A DNA stretch of 64,000 bases, from assembly GCF_002699985.1 (NCBI RefSeq), contig NZ_LKBT01000023.1, positions 1 to 64,000 on the forward strand, in the 5' to 3' direction. Positions 42,961 to 52,528 of this stretch are shown here, piece after piece. Both the position numbers and the translations under genes were made by a program. The notes beneath the pieces were generated by a model. The model saw only the letters and a program-made list of their open reading frames with translations. It ran no database searches and was not told where the DNA came from. Within the stretch, counting starts at the first letter, position 1. Every line of letters starts with the position of its first letter. Origin of the DNA: Pseudomonas sp. ICMP 561 (GTDB taxonomy: Bacteria; Pseudomonadota; Gammaproteobacteria; Pseudomonadales; Pseudomonadaceae).

Positions 42961-44250
42961 TCAAGGCAACTCATGACTCGCATAAAACGCAGTCAATACT
43001 TTCACCAGATGCGCCAGGTCTTGGCTGCCCGCCAATTCCCGGATCGAGTGCATGGCAAACGTAGGCAAGCCGATGTCTACAGTGCGCACACCCAGGTGGC
43101 TGGCGGTGATCGGGCCGATGGTTGAACCGCAGGCCATGTCGCTGCGCACCACGAAGCTCTGCACCGGTACTTCTTCAGCCATGCACAGATGGCGGAAGAA
43201 CCCGGCGGTTTCGCTGTTGGTGGCGTAGCGCTGGTTGCTGTTGACCTTGATCACCGGGCCTGCATTGAGTTTCGGGCCGTGGTTGGCGTCGTGTTTCTCG
43301 GCGTAGTTGGGGTGAATGCCGTGAGCGTTGTCGGCGGAGACCAGCAACGATTTCTGGATCGTACGCACGTAATCTGCTCCGTCCGGCAGCAGGCGCTGAA
43401 TGATCTGCTCCAGCATCGGCCCGTCAGCACCGCAGGTCGACGACGAGCCGACTTCTTCATGGTCGGTGCAGACCAGCAGGCAGGTTTCATCGGTGTCCGT
43501 GCCGAGCAGGGCTTGCAGACCGGCATAGCAGGACAGCAAGTTGTCCAGGCGTGCGCCCGCGATAAAGTCGCCATTCAATCCAACGACGGCAGCACTTTGC
43601 GTGTCGTAGAAACTCAGCTCGTAATCAAGCACTACATCAGCATTCAGGCCGTGTTCGCGGGCCAGCTGGTCGGTGAGCAGGGCACGGAAATCGGCGCGCT
43701 CATCACCCGCAACCTGAGCGAGGATGGGCGGCAACTCGGTTTGCGGGTTGATCGTCCAGCCTTCGTTGGCGGTGCGATTGAGGTGGATCGCCAGGTTGGG
43801 GATCACGGCAATCGGCTGCTTGAAGTCGATAAGCTGGCTTTCGACCTTGCCATCGCGGCGGAAAGTAACGCGGCCAGCCAGGGACAGATCGCGGTCGAAC
43901 CATGGCGCGAGCAGGGCGCCGCCGTAGACTTCGACGCCCAGTTGCCAGAAACCCTGGCGTTGCAGTTCAGGTTGTGGCTTGACCCGCAGGCATGGGCTGT
44001 CGGTATGAGCGCCGACCATGCGGATGCCGCCGGTCAAAGGCGACTGACGACCCAGGCGGAACGCCACGATAGACGAGTCATTACGGGTGACGTAATACCG
44101 GCCACCGGTTTCGGTGGCCCAGGTTTCGCGCTCGTCCAGGCGCTGGAAGCCAGCAGCTTCAAGGTGTTGGACGAGGGTAGCGGTTGCATGGAAAGGGGTA
44201 GGAGAGGCCTTGAGGAAATCAATCAGGCCTTTGTTCAGCTCATCGCGCAT
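42961..44250 (-). CDS. apeB: M18-family aspartyl aminopeptidase
   Basis: 429 residues, cytoplasmic di-zinc aminopeptidase that removes N-terminal acidic residues. Family signatures: GAHTDSPCLRVKP (metal His, Asp), CTDHEEVGSSS (metal Asp and catalytic Glu), and ASHLGVRTVDIGLP near the end with MHSIRE. Length matches the family. It marks the right border of the low-G+C island and return to the conserved gene order. Confidence 0.95.
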   Translation of the reverse strand: MRDELNKGLIDFLKASPTPFHATATLVQHLEAAGFQRLDERETWATETGGRYYVTRNDSSIVAFRLGRQSPLTGGIRMVGAHTDSPCLRVKPQPELQRQGFWQLGVEVYGGALLAPWFDRDLSLAGRVTFRRDGKVESQLIDFKQPIAVIPNLAIHLNRTANEGWTINPQTELPPILAQVAGDERADFRALLTDQLAREHGLNADVVLDYELSFYDTQSAAVVGLNGDFIAGARLDNLLSCYAGLQALLGTDTDETCLLVCTDHEEVGSSSTCGADGPMLEQIIQRLLPDGADYVRTIQKSLLVSADNAHGIHPNYAEKHDANHGPKLNAGPVIKVNSNQRYATNSETAGFFRHLCMAEEVPVQSFVVRSDMACGSTIGPITASHLGVRTVDIGLPTFAMHSIRELAGSQDLAHLVKVLTAFYASHELP

Positions 44251-44364
44251 AAGTCACTCCAGACAGCAATGGCGGGAGTTTACCGTATTGGTGTGTGTAG
44301 TGCTGTTGCGGGTGTGCTTTGTGTTGGGGTTGTCCCCATTAATTATGGTTGCCTGTTACATCGT

Positions 44365-44431
44365 CATCGCGGGCAAGCGCGCTCCTACAGGTGACGGCGG
44401 TTTCTCTGTAGGAGCGCGCTTGCCCGCGATG
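44365..44431. repeat. Paired REP palindromes, CATCGCGGGCAAGCGCGCTCC type
   Basis: CATCGCGGGCAAGCGCGCTC and its perfect reverse complement 17 bp apart, in the 205-bp gap between the peptidase start and the pseudouridine synthase stop. Confidence 0.85.
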
Positions 44432-44455
44432 GCGTCGTTAAACTCACAGCAAAAC

Positions 44456-45091
44456 CTAAAACGGCGCAGGGCACTCAAACCGCAACCGCTGGCCGCTCTG
44501 CGGATGGGTAAAGCTCAACATGCTCGCATGCAGGCACAGGCGCGGATAAGCCGCCAAGGCTTCCGGATGTGCATACAGACCATCGCCCAGCAATGGATGC
44601 CCGATCGACAGCATATGAACCCGCAACTGATGCGAGCGCCCGGTAATCGGCGTCAGTTCGACACGGCTGTAATGACCGCAGCGCTCCAGTACCTTCCAGA
44701 ACGTCTGCGCATGCTTGCCTGCTTCGTGATCCACCACATGCCGAGGCTTGGTGGGTGGGTCGTAACGCAAGGGGAGGTCGATGCTGCCGCTGTCCAGCGT
44801 CGGTTCGCCCCAGCACAGCGCGGTGTAGGCTTTTTCGGTTTCCCGGTCATGAAACTGTCTGGACAGCTCGCGATGTGTATCCGGGTCGCGGGCCAGCAGA
44901 ATGATCCCGGAGGTTTCCCAGTCCAGACGATGGACGATGCGGGCTTCCGGGTAGCCGTTTTCCTGCAGGCGGGTGATCAGGCAATCCTTGTTGTCCTCGG
45001 CACGGCCGGGAACGGAAAGCAGCAGGGTCGGCTTATCAATCACCAGAACGGCAGCGTCCTGATGAATGATGCGGATGTTGGACAACGGCAT
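44456..45091 (-). CDS. rluA: RluA-family pseudouridine synthase
   Basis: 211 residues. Catalytic Asp in HRLDWETSG, and the family segments EKAYTALCWG, ITGRSHQLRVHM and PLLGDGLY. Short form without an S4 domain, as RluA, which modifies 23S rRNA and some tRNAs. Lies next to minE, as in P. aeruginosa. Confidence 0.92.
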   Translation of the reverse strand: MPLSNIRIIHQDAAVLVIDKPTLLLSVPGRAEDNKDCLITRLQENGYPEARIVHRLDWETSGIILLARDPDTHRELSRQFHDRETEKAYTALCWGEPTLDSGSIDLPLRYDPPTKPRHVVDHEAGKHAQTFWKVLERCGHYSRVELTPITGRSHQLRVHMLSIGHPLLGDGLYAHPEALAAYPRLCLHASMLSFTHPQSGQRLRFECPAPF

Positions 45092-45111
45092 TTAACGGCC
45101 TCTAAACGCAA

Positions 45112-45155
45112 CGGCGGCATCAGCCCCAGTCGTAAGAATGGTGCTGATGCCGCCG
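45112..45155 (-). terminator. Strong 13-bp hairpin between minE and the RluA-type gene
   Basis: Perfect arms CGGCGGCATCAGC / GCTGATGCCGCCG with an 18-nt loop. No T-run follows on the minus strand, so it may be a 3' stabilising stem or Rho-assisted stop rather than a classic terminator. Confidence 0.5.
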
Positions 45156-45171
45156 CAGGCAACCGCCGGAT

Positions 45172-45426
45172 CTAGCGATCTGGCAGGGTAATGTTGAGTT
45201 CCAGAATCGAACAGCTACCCTGGTTTTCCAGGGCAACCTGCACGTCGTTGGACTCGATGTTGACGTACTTGCGGATCACTTCGACCAGCTCTTTTTGCAG
45301 GGCTGGCAGATAGTCCGGAGTCGTACGCTGGCCGCGTTCATGCGCCACGATGATCTGTAGACGCTCTTTCGCAACCGACGCGGTACTGACTTTTTTGCTG
45401 GCACGAAAGAAGTCGAAAATGTTCAT
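45172..45426 (-). CDS. minE: Cell-division topological specificity factor MinE
   Basis: 84 residues. N-terminal membrane/MinD-binding part MNIFDFFRASKK...KERLQIIVAHER, then the dimerising topological domain (LPALQKELVEVIRKYV). Stimulates MinD ATPase and drives pole-to-pole oscillation. The start ATG shares a base with the minD stop (TGATG), so it is translationally coupled. Confidence 0.97.
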   Translation of the reverse strand: MNIFDFFRASKKVSTASVAKERLQIIVAHERGQRTTPDYLPALQKELVEVIRKYVNIESNDVQVALENQGSCSILELNITLPDR

Positions 45427-46238
45427 CAGTTACCCCCGAACAGGCGTTCGAAAAATCCTTTCTTCTGAATGTCCAGGAAACGGTGCTCGCGCTCTTTGCC
45501 CAACAGACGATCAACCGCATCGCTGTAGGCCTGACCAGCATCGCTCTGATCGTCGAGGATGACCGGTACGCCCTGGTTGGAAGCTTTCAATACTGCCTGG
45601 GACTCCGGGATCACGCCCAGCAGAGTCACCGCGAGGATTTCCTTGACGTCGTCGACGCCCAGCATCTCGCCCTTGCTCACACGCTCCGGGTTGTAGCGGG
45701 TCAGCAGCAGGTGTTCCTTGATCGGGTCTTCGCCGCGCTCTGCACGACGCGATTTGCTGGCCAGCAGGCCCAGCATACGGTCCGAGTCACGTACCGACGA
45801 TACTTCCGGGTTGGTCACGACGATGGCTTCGTCAGCGAAGTACATCGCCAGGTGAGCACCGGTTTCGATACCAGCAGGGGAGTCGCAGACGATGTACTCG
45901 AAGGATTCCTTGAGTTCCATCAGGACTTTTTCCACGCCTTCTTTGGTCAGCGCGTCTTTGTCGCGGGTCTGGCTGGCCGCCAGCACGAACAGGCCTTCGA
46001 TCTTTTTATCCTTGATCAGAGCCTGTTGCAGGTTGGCTTCGCCGTTCACCACGTTGACGAAGTCATACACCACACGACGCTCGCAGCCCATGATCAGGTC
46101 GAGGTTACGCAAGCCGACGTCAAAGTCGACGATGACAGTTTTGTGGCCGCGCAGTGCGAGACCGGTACCGATGGCGGCGCTGGTGGTGGTCTTGCCCACA
46201 CCACCCTTGCCGGATGTAACCACGAGAATCTTGGCCAA
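45426..46238 (-). CDS. minD: Septum-site-determining ATPase MinD
   Basis: 270 residues. Deviant Walker A GKGGVGKTT near the N terminus, DFDVGLRNLD, and DSPAGIE; C-terminal amphipathic membrane-targeting helix (KKGFFERLF). Recruits MinC to the membrane and blocks septa at the poles. Middle gene of minC-minD-minE; a 209-bp gap separates it from minC and shows no other gene. Confidence 0.98.
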   Translation of the reverse strand: MAKILVVTSGKGGVGKTTTSAAIGTGLALRGHKTVIVDFDVGLRNLDLIMGCERRVVYDFVNVVNGEANLQQALIKDKKIEGLFVLAASQTRDKDALTKEGVEKVLMELKESFEYIVCDSPAGIETGAHLAMYFADEAIVVTNPEVSSVRDSDRMLGLLASKSRRAERGEDPIKEHLLLTRYNPERVSKGEMLGVDDVKEILAVTLLGVIPESQAVLKASNQGVPVILDDQSDAGQAYSDAVDRLLGKEREHRFLDIQKKGFFERLFGGN

Positions 46239-46447
46239 GGTGTATCACCCCTAGAGGAAAAGGACAGTTAGTCCTGAATAGCGTCCCTTGAAGCGGCGAT
46301 CGTCGAACAATGATGGAAATTGAAAGCTGCCAGGCATCCTACCTTGGGAGCGATTTGCCAGGAGCGATGGATGCTCCCGGATTTCCTACTGCCTTTGCTA
46401 CGTTTTCGCGACGAATCAGGGATGCTTTGAAAATGGCGCAGTATCCG

Positions 46448-47188
46448 TTAAAGCCGGATGATGTTCAACACGTCACCTGACAGGCTGACCTGTACCGACG
46501 TACCCCAGAGTGGATCCCTGCGTAAATCTTCGGAAACCTTGTATTGCCCGGCGATGGATATCAGTTCAGCACCCATTTGCTGACAGAAGATTCGCGCCTT
46601 GGTGTCGCCTTTTATCCCTGCCAGCGCACGGCCGCGCAATGGACCGTAAACATGGATGTTGCCGTCGGCGAGAAGTTCCGCACCGGGACTGACCGGGGCA
46701 ATCACCACCAGATCGCCGCCTTGAGCATAAATCTGCTGGCCGCCGCGCACCGGCGTAGTGATCACACGGGTTGGTTTGACGGTCGGCTCTGGCGGGGTTT
46801 CGACTTTTTTCTTTGCCGCTTCACCTTCCAGCGGATCCAGTGGGCGCTCGCGGGCGCCTGAAGGCGGTAATACTGGCAAATCGATTGCGATGGCTGCAGC
46901 GATGTCTTCGATACGGTTGGCGCGGATCGCCAGTGTGCGCAGGCCATGCTGACGGCACACCCGCATCAGGCCGGGCAGGTCCACGGCGCCGCTGTCGGCG
47001 GGAAGTTTGTCGAGGGCCAGCACCAGCGGGGTATTACTGAAGAAATTCGGTGCCTGGGCCACTTTCGCCGCCAATTGGCGGTCGAGGGCCTCAAGGTTGT
47101 TACGGGCCAGCTCCAGCACAGTGATGGCGAGCATGCTGCCCTTGAGTTGGAAGACGGGTTCCAGTTCTTGCGATTCGTTTTGGCTCAT
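46448..47188 (-). CDS. minC: Septum-site-determining protein MinC
   Basis: FtsZ-assembly inhibitor. N-terminal MinC_N domain (FQLKGSMLAITVLEL), a charged Pro-rich linker (about 115–140), and the C-terminal beta-helix domain that binds MinD and septal proteins (RGGQQIYAQGGDLVVIAPVS, GNIHVYGPLRGRALAG). Start ATG 47188 (MSQNES) is taken by likeness to other pseudomonad MinC; ATG 47197 is the alternative. 246 residues. Confidence 0.96.
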   Translation of the reverse strand: MSQNESQELEPVFQLKGSMLAITVLELARNNLEALDRQLAAKVAQAPNFFSNTPLVLALDKLPADSGAVDLPGLMRVCRQHGLRTLAIRANRIEDIAAAIAIDLPVLPPSGARERPLDPLEGEAAKKKVETPPEPTVKPTRVITTPVRGGQQIYAQGGDLVVIAPVSPGAELLADGNIHVYGPLRGRALAGIKGDTKARIFCQQMGAELISIAGQYKVSEDLRRDPLWGTSVQVSLSGDVLNIIRL

Positions 47189-47307
47189 GGTCGGCATACA
47201 ACGGCTTGTCGCTAAAAGTGCCGAGACTTATAACGATAACGCCCGCTAGCCGCAAGCGGGGTCGAACCGTTGTAGAATGCGCGGCCATGGTTTTGATGGA
47301 CGCTTTA

Positions 47308-48240
47308 ATGGATCGCCCGCGTTTTCGAGCTTATTTTCTTCACCCCCGTTTCTGGCCGCTGTGGCTGGGGCTTGGGCTATTGTGGCTGGTTGTTCAACTG
47401 CCATTCCGCGCGCTATTGATCATCGGGCGGCTACTGGGAGCGGTGATGTATCGGTTTGCCGCTGATCGCAAATACATTGCTTCGCGCAATCTGGAGCTGT
47501 GTTTCCCGCATCTGACCAGCGATGAACGCAAGCGTCTGCTTAAGGAAAATTTCGCGTCTACGGGCATCGCCTTTTTCGAAATGGCCATGAGCTGGTGGTG
47601 GTCGAAGGAGCGTCTAGCCAAACTGGCGCACATCGAAGGCCTTGAACACCTGCAGGCCGCACAGCAGCAAGGGCAGGGCGTGATTCTCATGGCGCTGCAT
47701 TTCACTACGCTTGAAGTGGGCGCTGCACTGCTGGGACAGCAACACACTATTGATGGCATGTACCGCGAGCATAAAAATCCGTTGTTCGATTTCGTCCAGC
47801 GTCGCGGCCGTGAGCGTCACAATCTGGATTCCCTCGCGGTAGAGCGTGAAGACGTCCGCGGGATGCTCAAGCTGCTGCGCGCGGGCCGTGCCATCTGGTA
47901 CGCACCGGATCAGGACTACGGCGCAAAGCAGAGTGTTTTTGTTCCGTTATTCGGCATTCAGGCCGCCACCGTGACGGCCACCAGCAAATTCGCCAAGCTG
48001 GGGCGCGCTCAGGTTGTGCCCTTTACTCAGCAGCGGCTAGCGGATGGCAGTGGCTATCGACTGGTTATTCATCCGCCTTTACAGGACTTTCCTGGCGAAA
48101 GTGATGAAGTTGATTGCCTGCGCATCAATCAATGGGTAGAAAGTGCCATTACGGAGTGTCCGGAACAGTATCTCTGGGCGCACCGTCGATTCAAAAGCCG
48201 ACCTCCGGGCGAGCCAAAAATCTATAAAAAGCGTACGTGA
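47308..48240 (+). CDS. htrB: Lipid A biosynthesis lauroyl acyltransferase (HtrB/LpxL family)
   Basis: Inner-membrane acyltransferase that adds a secondary acyl chain to lipid A. Single N-terminal membrane helix (FWPLWLGLGLLWLVVQLPF), catalytic HX4E motif in ALHFTTLE, and YAPDQDYG. From ATG 47308 310 residues; ATGs at 47296 and 47287 are also possible and none has a strong ribosome site. Divergent from minC, as in P. aeruginosa, where the gene here is one of two htrB paralogues. Confidence 0.92.
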   Translation: MDRPRFRAYFLHPRFWPLWLGLGLLWLVVQLPFRALLIIGRLLGAVMYRFAADRKYIASRNLELCFPHLTSDERKRLLKENFASTGIAFFEMAMSWWWSKERLAKLAHIEGLEHLQAAQQQGQGVILMALHFTTLEVGAALLGQQHTIDGMYREHKNPLFDFVQRRGRERHNLDSLAVEREDVRGMLKLLRAGRAIWYAPDQDYGAKQSVFVPLFGIQAATVTATSKFAKLGRAQVVPFTQQRLADGSGYRLVIHPPLQDFPGESDEVDCLRINQWVESAITECPEQYLWAHRRFKSRPPGEPKIYKKRT

Positions 48241-48259
48241 TCAACTGAGGCGCAGCTAA

Positions 48260-49444
48260 ATGCTCGAACCCGTCATCGCAATGGATGCAGTGAATGATGT
48301 AGAACCCGTTACCGGGTTGATTCTGTCTGGTGGTGGGGCGAGGGCGGCTTATCAGGTTGGGGTGCTGGCGGGGATTGCCGATTTGCTGCCTCCCGGCGCG
48401 CCCAATCCGTTCCCCGTTATCGTCGGTACCTCGGCAGGGGCGATCAATGCAGTAAAGCTGGCCAGCGGCGCGTTGCACTTCCGTACTGCAGTGCATCAAT
48501 TGACCGAGTTCTGGCAGGGCTTTCGCAGCCATCAGGTGCTGCGCAGCGACTGGCCGGGGGTGATGAGTCAGGCAGGGCGTTTCTTCGGCAACAGCCTGCT
48601 GGGGATTGGCTCGCGAGTGCCAGTTGCCCTGCTCAACAGCTCGCCGCTGCGAGACCTGCTCACTGAACGGCTTGACCTGACAGGCATTGATGCGGCAATC
48701 GCTGCCAAACACCTGCGGGCGGTAGCAGTGACTGCGTTTGGTTATGAGTCAGGCCATGCCATTACGTTCTATCAGGGCAAGGGCACCATCGATCCGTGGC
48801 TGCGCCATCGTCGACTCGGAGTGCCGACGCAACTGACCATCGATCATTTGCTTGCCAGCTCGGCGATCCCGCTGCTGTTCGCGCCGGTCAAAATCGATCA
48901 GGAATACTTTGGCGACGGCGCGGTGCGACAGTCCGCACCGATCAGCCCCGCCCTGCATTTGGGGGCCAATCGAGTCCTGGTAGTCGGTGTCAGCGGCAAT
49001 CCGCGAGGTGCCGATGCCAACAGGCAGGTGCAGCGGGTCACGAATGGCAAGCAGCCGACCCTGGCGCAGATCAGCGGACACATGCTCAACAGCACCTTCA
49101 TCGACAACCTTGAAAGCGACATCGAAGTGCTGGAGCGTATGAATCTGGTCAGTGACATGCTGCCCTGCGAGCATCGTGTGCGCGAGAAAGGTCTCGCTCC
49201 GGTGGAGGTCCTGATCATTGCTCCGAGCCAGCCCATCGACCAGATCGCTGCCCGTCACCGCCATGAACTCCCTAGAGCGTTGCGCACGTTTTTGCGTGGG
49301 CCGGGCGCGACCAAAACCAGCGGTGCCAGTGTGCTCAGCTATCTGCTGTTTGAGGCGGGTTATTGCCGGGAATTGATTGAGCTGGGGCGCTATGACGCCA
49401 TGGCGCAAGGTGAACAGTTGAAGCGCTTTTTGCGGATTGAGTGA
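48260..49444 (+). CDS. Patatin-like phospholipase
   Basis: 394 residues. Patatin domain with oxyanion hole GGGARAAYQVG (near residue 24), nucleophile GTSAGAIN (near 57) and DGAVR (Asp, near 220), the Ser–Asp dyad of bacterial patatins (RssA-like lipases). No signal peptide. ATG 48260, 17 nt after the acyltransferase stop, so the two are likely co-transcribed. Substrate (phospholipid or other ester) is not shown. Confidence 0.9.
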   Translation: MLEPVIAMDAVNDVEPVTGLILSGGGARAAYQVGVLAGIADLLPPGAPNPFPVIVGTSAGAINAVKLASGALHFRTAVHQLTEFWQGFRSHQVLRSDWPGVMSQAGRFFGNSLLGIGSRVPVALLNSSPLRDLLTERLDLTGIDAAIAAKHLRAVAVTAFGYESGHAITFYQGKGTIDPWLRHRRLGVPTQLTIDHLLASSAIPLLFAPVKIDQEYFGDGAVRQSAPISPALHLGANRVLVVGVSGNPRGADANRQVQRVTNGKQPTLAQISGHMLNSTFIDNLESDIEVLERMNLVSDMLPCEHRVREKGLAPVEVLIIAPSQPIDQIAARHRHELPRALRTFLRGPGATKTSGASVLSYLLFEAGYCRELIELGRYDAMAQGEQLKRFLRIE

Positions 49445-49518
49445 GCCGGGAAGGCTGACTATCTGACGTTGATAGACAATTCGGTACCGGCACTTCATGG
49501 CGCTGGCTTCCGGCGATT

Positions 49519-50295
49519 TCAGTGTGCCGTGACGACATTGGAAATCTTTGCAAAAAAAGGCTCGAGCCTTTCTTGTGGCGCGTCATGTTCAACCACCAGG
49601 GCCGCTACCTCGCGACACTCCGCGACTTGATAATGCGCGACGCTAGAGAGCTTCTCATTCGTCGCAGCGACAACCAGTTGGCCGCTCGCCGCGATGACCG
49701 CGCGCTTAAAATCGGCGTCCTCCAATTCGAATGCTGTAACGCCATTATCAGGGTCGATGGCGCAGGCTCCGATAAAGCAACAGTCAAAGTTAAACTGCTG
49801 TAATTGCTGGACTGATCTTAATCCGGTCACACCTCCTGTCATCGGATTCAGGCGACCCCCCAATAGAATGACTTCGGCGCGTGGCAGTTTCATCAATTGC
49901 ACTGCAATCAATGGTGAGTTAGTCGCCACGGTCAGTTGCAACTTGGGATCAATGGCGCAGGCGATCGCCATATTCGTGGAGCCCGCGTCAATGAATACAT
50001 GTTGTCCTGAGGTCAAAAACGAGGCGGCAGTCTTGCCAAGTCTTTCCTTGCGCGACGAGTCCTGAAGTACCCGGACGTCCATCGGATCCTCCGATTCACG
50101 CATCAGGATCGCCCCACCATAGACGCGTTTACAAAGCCCTGCCGACGCCAGGGCACTCAGGTCACGTCTTATAGAGTGTTCGGAAACACCGAACTCACTC
50201 GCCAGATCCGTCGCAATAACACGCCCGTGCCTTCCCAGGCGCTCTTGAATTAATTGCTGGCGTTCTCCAGGGAACGCTTCAAGTGTGGAGACCAT
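49519..50295 (-). CDS. DeoR-family transcriptional regulator
   Basis: 258 residues. N-terminal DeoR helix-turn-helix (LIQERLGRHGRVIATDLASE, VSEHSIRRDLSAL, YGGAIL) and C-terminal sugar-phosphate-sensing DeoRC domain (FIDAGSTNMAIA, LLGGRLNP, FIGACAID). No sugar-metabolism genes are beside it, so the target is not evident. It is not part of the gene order I recall for P. aeruginosa here. Confidence 0.9.
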   Translation of the reverse strand: MVSTLEAFPGERQQLIQERLGRHGRVIATDLASEFGVSEHSIRRDLSALASAGLCKRVYGGAILMRESEDPMDVRVLQDSSRKERLGKTAASFLTSGQHVFIDAGSTNMAIACAIDPKLQLTVATNSPLIAVQLMKLPRAEVILLGGRLNPMTGGVTGLRSVQQLQQFNFDCCFIGACAIDPDNGVTAFELEDADFKRAVIAASGQLVVAATNEKLSSVAHYQVAECREVAALVVEHDAPQERLEPFFAKISNVVTAH

Positions 50296-50418
50296 GTTTC
50301 AAACCCTTCAAGATCAATCATAATCGAGCACAACCAAGCGCGAATATCCTGTTCTTTTATCCTGAAGTCAAACGTATTGTCGGCAACATCGTCCAGTATC
50401 CGGGATGGCATAAATCCT

Positions 50419-50505
50419 GTGGGAGCGAGGCTTGCCCGCGATAAGAGCACCGCAGATATCAGGTCTATCGCGTCCAGCCTTATCGCGGGCAAGCCTCGCT
50501 CCTGC
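50419..50505. repeat. Paired REP palindromes, GTGGGAGCGAGGCTTGCCCGCGATA type
   Basis: GTGGGAGCGAGGCTTGCCCG and reverse complement (one end base changed) about 37 bp apart. Only item seen in the 279-bp gap 50296–50574. Confidence 0.85.
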
Positions 50506-50574
50506 AATTGATCCCCTATTTCCCGAAGGTGCGGTTGCCCAGAGGGTGTCAGTTTCGATAACCCAAAGCAGCAT

Positions 50575-51429
50575 TCACGCCGTCAACCGATCATCCCGAA
50601 AATCGCGCAGTGCCTGCTCTATCTCTTCCCGGGTGTTCATCACAAACGGTCCGTATTGCACGATCGGTTCACGCAGCGGTTTGCCTGCGATCAACAGCAC
50701 TCGGGCTCCGTTTGCGGTGCTCAGCTGCAATTCGCCTTCCTCGGACAAGCGCACCATTCGGCTGGTACTGACTGTCTGCGGCTGGCCTGCAAGTTCCAGG
50801 CTGCCTTCGTAGACGTACAGCAGCACCCGATGCCCATCAGGAACACGCGGACTGATGCTGCTGCCCGCGGGCATGTGGAAGTCGAAATACTGCGGTTCGG
50901 TGTCTGGACGCTGTACGGCACCGGCCTGCTGCACCTGGCCGTCATCGAACTGCCCGGCGATCACCACGACCTCAACACCATTGCTAGTGGTCAGGCGCGG
51001 AATGTTCTCCGGCTGAATATCCTGATAACTCGCGTCGCTCAGCTTGGTCTTGCCCGGCAGGTTCAGCCACAGCTGGAAGCCACGCATCACACCTTCTTCC
51101 TGCTCCGGCATTTCGCTGTGGATAACGCCCCGTGCTGCGGTCATCCACTGCACGCCGCCGCCCTGTAGCAAGCCGACATTGCCCATGTGGTCTTCATGGC
51201 GCATACGGCCTTCAAGCATGTAGGTCACCGTCTCGAAACCCCGATGCGGATGCGGCGGGAAACCTGCGATGTAGTCGTCAGGCTTGTCGGAACCGAACTC
51301 GTCCAGCATCAGAAACGGATCGAACTGCTCAACACCCTGTCCTCCGAAGACGCGGGTCAGCTTTACACCGGCACCGTCGGACGCGGGTTGACCGGCTTGA
51401 ATGGACAGTACTTTGCGGAATTGGCTCAT
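50575..51429 (-). CDS. Pirin-family protein (cupin)
   Basis: 284 residues from ATG 51429, which has AGGAGA before it; upstream in-frame ATGs are not used. Pirin metal site HPHRGFET and the second half motif TAARGVIHSEMPE, and C-terminal cupin. Bacterial pirins act as quercetin 2,3-dioxygenase-like enzymes or redox-linked regulators; which applies here is unknown. Confidence 0.92.
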   Translation of the reverse strand: MSQFRKVLSIQAGQPASDGAGVKLTRVFGGQGVEQFDPFLMLDEFGSDKPDDYIAGFPPHPHRGFETVTYMLEGRMRHEDHMGNVGLLQGGGVQWMTAARGVIHSEMPEQEEGVMRGFQLWLNLPGKTKLSDASYQDIQPENIPRLTTSNGVEVVVIAGQFDDGQVQQAGAVQRPDTEPQYFDFHMPAGSSISPRVPDGHRVLLYVYEGSLELAGQPQTVSTSRMVRLSEEGELQLSTANGARVLLIAGKPLREPIVQYGPFVMNTREEIEQALRDFRDDRLTA

Positions 51430-51548
51430 GGGGTTTCTCCTCATCAATGGCGACCATGCTATGCCTGTTTGATCGATTGATGGGTGAGGATTTTGCGGGT
51501 GATTGATCTATTCGCTAGATGCTTATGTCTTAAATTGAAATGGGTTCT

Positions 51549-51637
51549 GTTGGAGCGAGGCTTGCCCGCGAATCAGGCACCGCGTCTGGTCAGGCATACC
51601 GCGTCATCGCTCTTCGCGGGCAAGCCTCGCTCCAACA
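51549..51637. repeat. Paired REP palindromes, GTTGGAGCGAGGCTTGCCCGCGAA type
   Basis: TTGGAGCGAGGCTTGCCCGC and its reverse complement about 42 bp apart. It lies with a terminator in the 286-bp gap between mlaA and the pirin gene. Confidence 0.85.
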
Positions 51638-51661
51638 GCCTTACGAGATTTATGCGCTCAC

Positions 51662-51700
51662 AAAAAAACGGCCAGCCCGATTACTCCGGCTGGCCGTTTC
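51662..51700 (-). terminator. Rho-independent terminator after mlaA
   Basis: Perfect arms ACGGCCAGCC / GGCTGGCCGT with a 10-nt loop; on the minus strand it is followed by TTTTTTT. Starts 16 nt past the mlaA stop. Confidence 0.85.
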
Positions 51701-51715
51701 TTGATCGCCGTAGTG

Positions 51716-52528
51716 TTACTCGGCGATCTGCAGCTTGCGGGCTTCGGTGTAGACGTAACGCACTTTTTCGTATTCGAACGGTGAGTTCATCTGGCCGTAG
51801 CGGAAGCTGGTGCTGTAGCGGCGATCAATGGCGCGAAGCAGGAGGAGCTCCGGGTGATCGCTGCTGACCTGAGCCACGTTGAGGAAGTTGATCTGCGATT
51901 CGGCCGTGAAGTCGAACAGGAGGCCACCGGTGTCACGCAGGTTGGACGGGCCAAGCAGCGGCAGCACCAGGTAGGGGCCGGCCGGTACGCCGTAGAAGCC
52001 CAGCGTCTGACCGAAGTCCTCGCTCTGGCGTGGCAGCCCCATCATGGTGGCCGGGTCCCAGAGGCCGACAACTCCGATGGTGGTGTTAACCAGCAGGCGA
52101 CCTGTTGTTTCCAGCGAGCGCTGGCCTTTGAACTGGAACAGGCTGTTCAGCAGGTTGGGGATTTCACCCAGGTTGGAGAAAAAGTTACTGACGCCGGTAC
52201 GCACGAAACCTGGGGTTACGTAGCGGTAGCCATTGACCACAGGCAGGAACACCCACTCGTCAAAGCGGTAGTTGAAGTGGTAGACGCGACGGTTCCAGGA
52301 CTCCAACGGGTCATAGACTTCCAGTGCCGACAGTGTGGCGCGTTCGAATTCCCGTTGATCCAGGCCCGGGTTGAACTGCAATGACTTGAGTGGCTGGGTA
52401 AAGCCGTCGGCATCGTCCTGACGAAGCACGGTGGCCGGGTGTTCAGCAATGTTGCTGTTGACGGCGTCGGCAGCCTGGACGGTTCCTGCGCAGAGCAGGG
52501 CAGCGAGGAGTAAAAGACGTTTAGCCAC
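51716..52528 (-). CDS. mlaA: MlaA/VacJ phospholipid-asymmetry protein
   Basis: 270 residues. VacJ/MlaA core DPLESWNRRVYHFNYRFDEW, PSNLRDTGG and LRAIDRRY. MlaA removes misplaced phospholipids from the outer leaflet of the outer membrane and passes them to MlaC. Signal peptide ends VQA-AD; the only Cys in the signal region is preceded by Leu-Leu, not a proper lipobox, so this form may be a non-lipidated protein, unlike E. coli MlaA. Overlaps the upstream hydrolase gene by 8 nt. Confidence 0.93.
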   Translation of the reverse strand: MAKRLLLLAALLCAGTVQAADAVNSNIAEHPATVLRQDDADGFTQPLKSLQFNPGLDQREFERATLSALEVYDPLESWNRRVYHFNYRFDEWVFLPVVNGYRYVTPGFVRTGVSNFFSNLGEIPNLLNSLFQFKGQRSLETTGRLLVNTTIGVVGLWDPATMMGLPRQSEDFGQTLGFYGVPAGPYLVLPLLGPSNLRDTGGLLFDFTAESQINFLNVAQVSSDHPELLLLRAIDRRYSTSFRYGQMNSPFEYEKVRYVYTEARKLQIAE

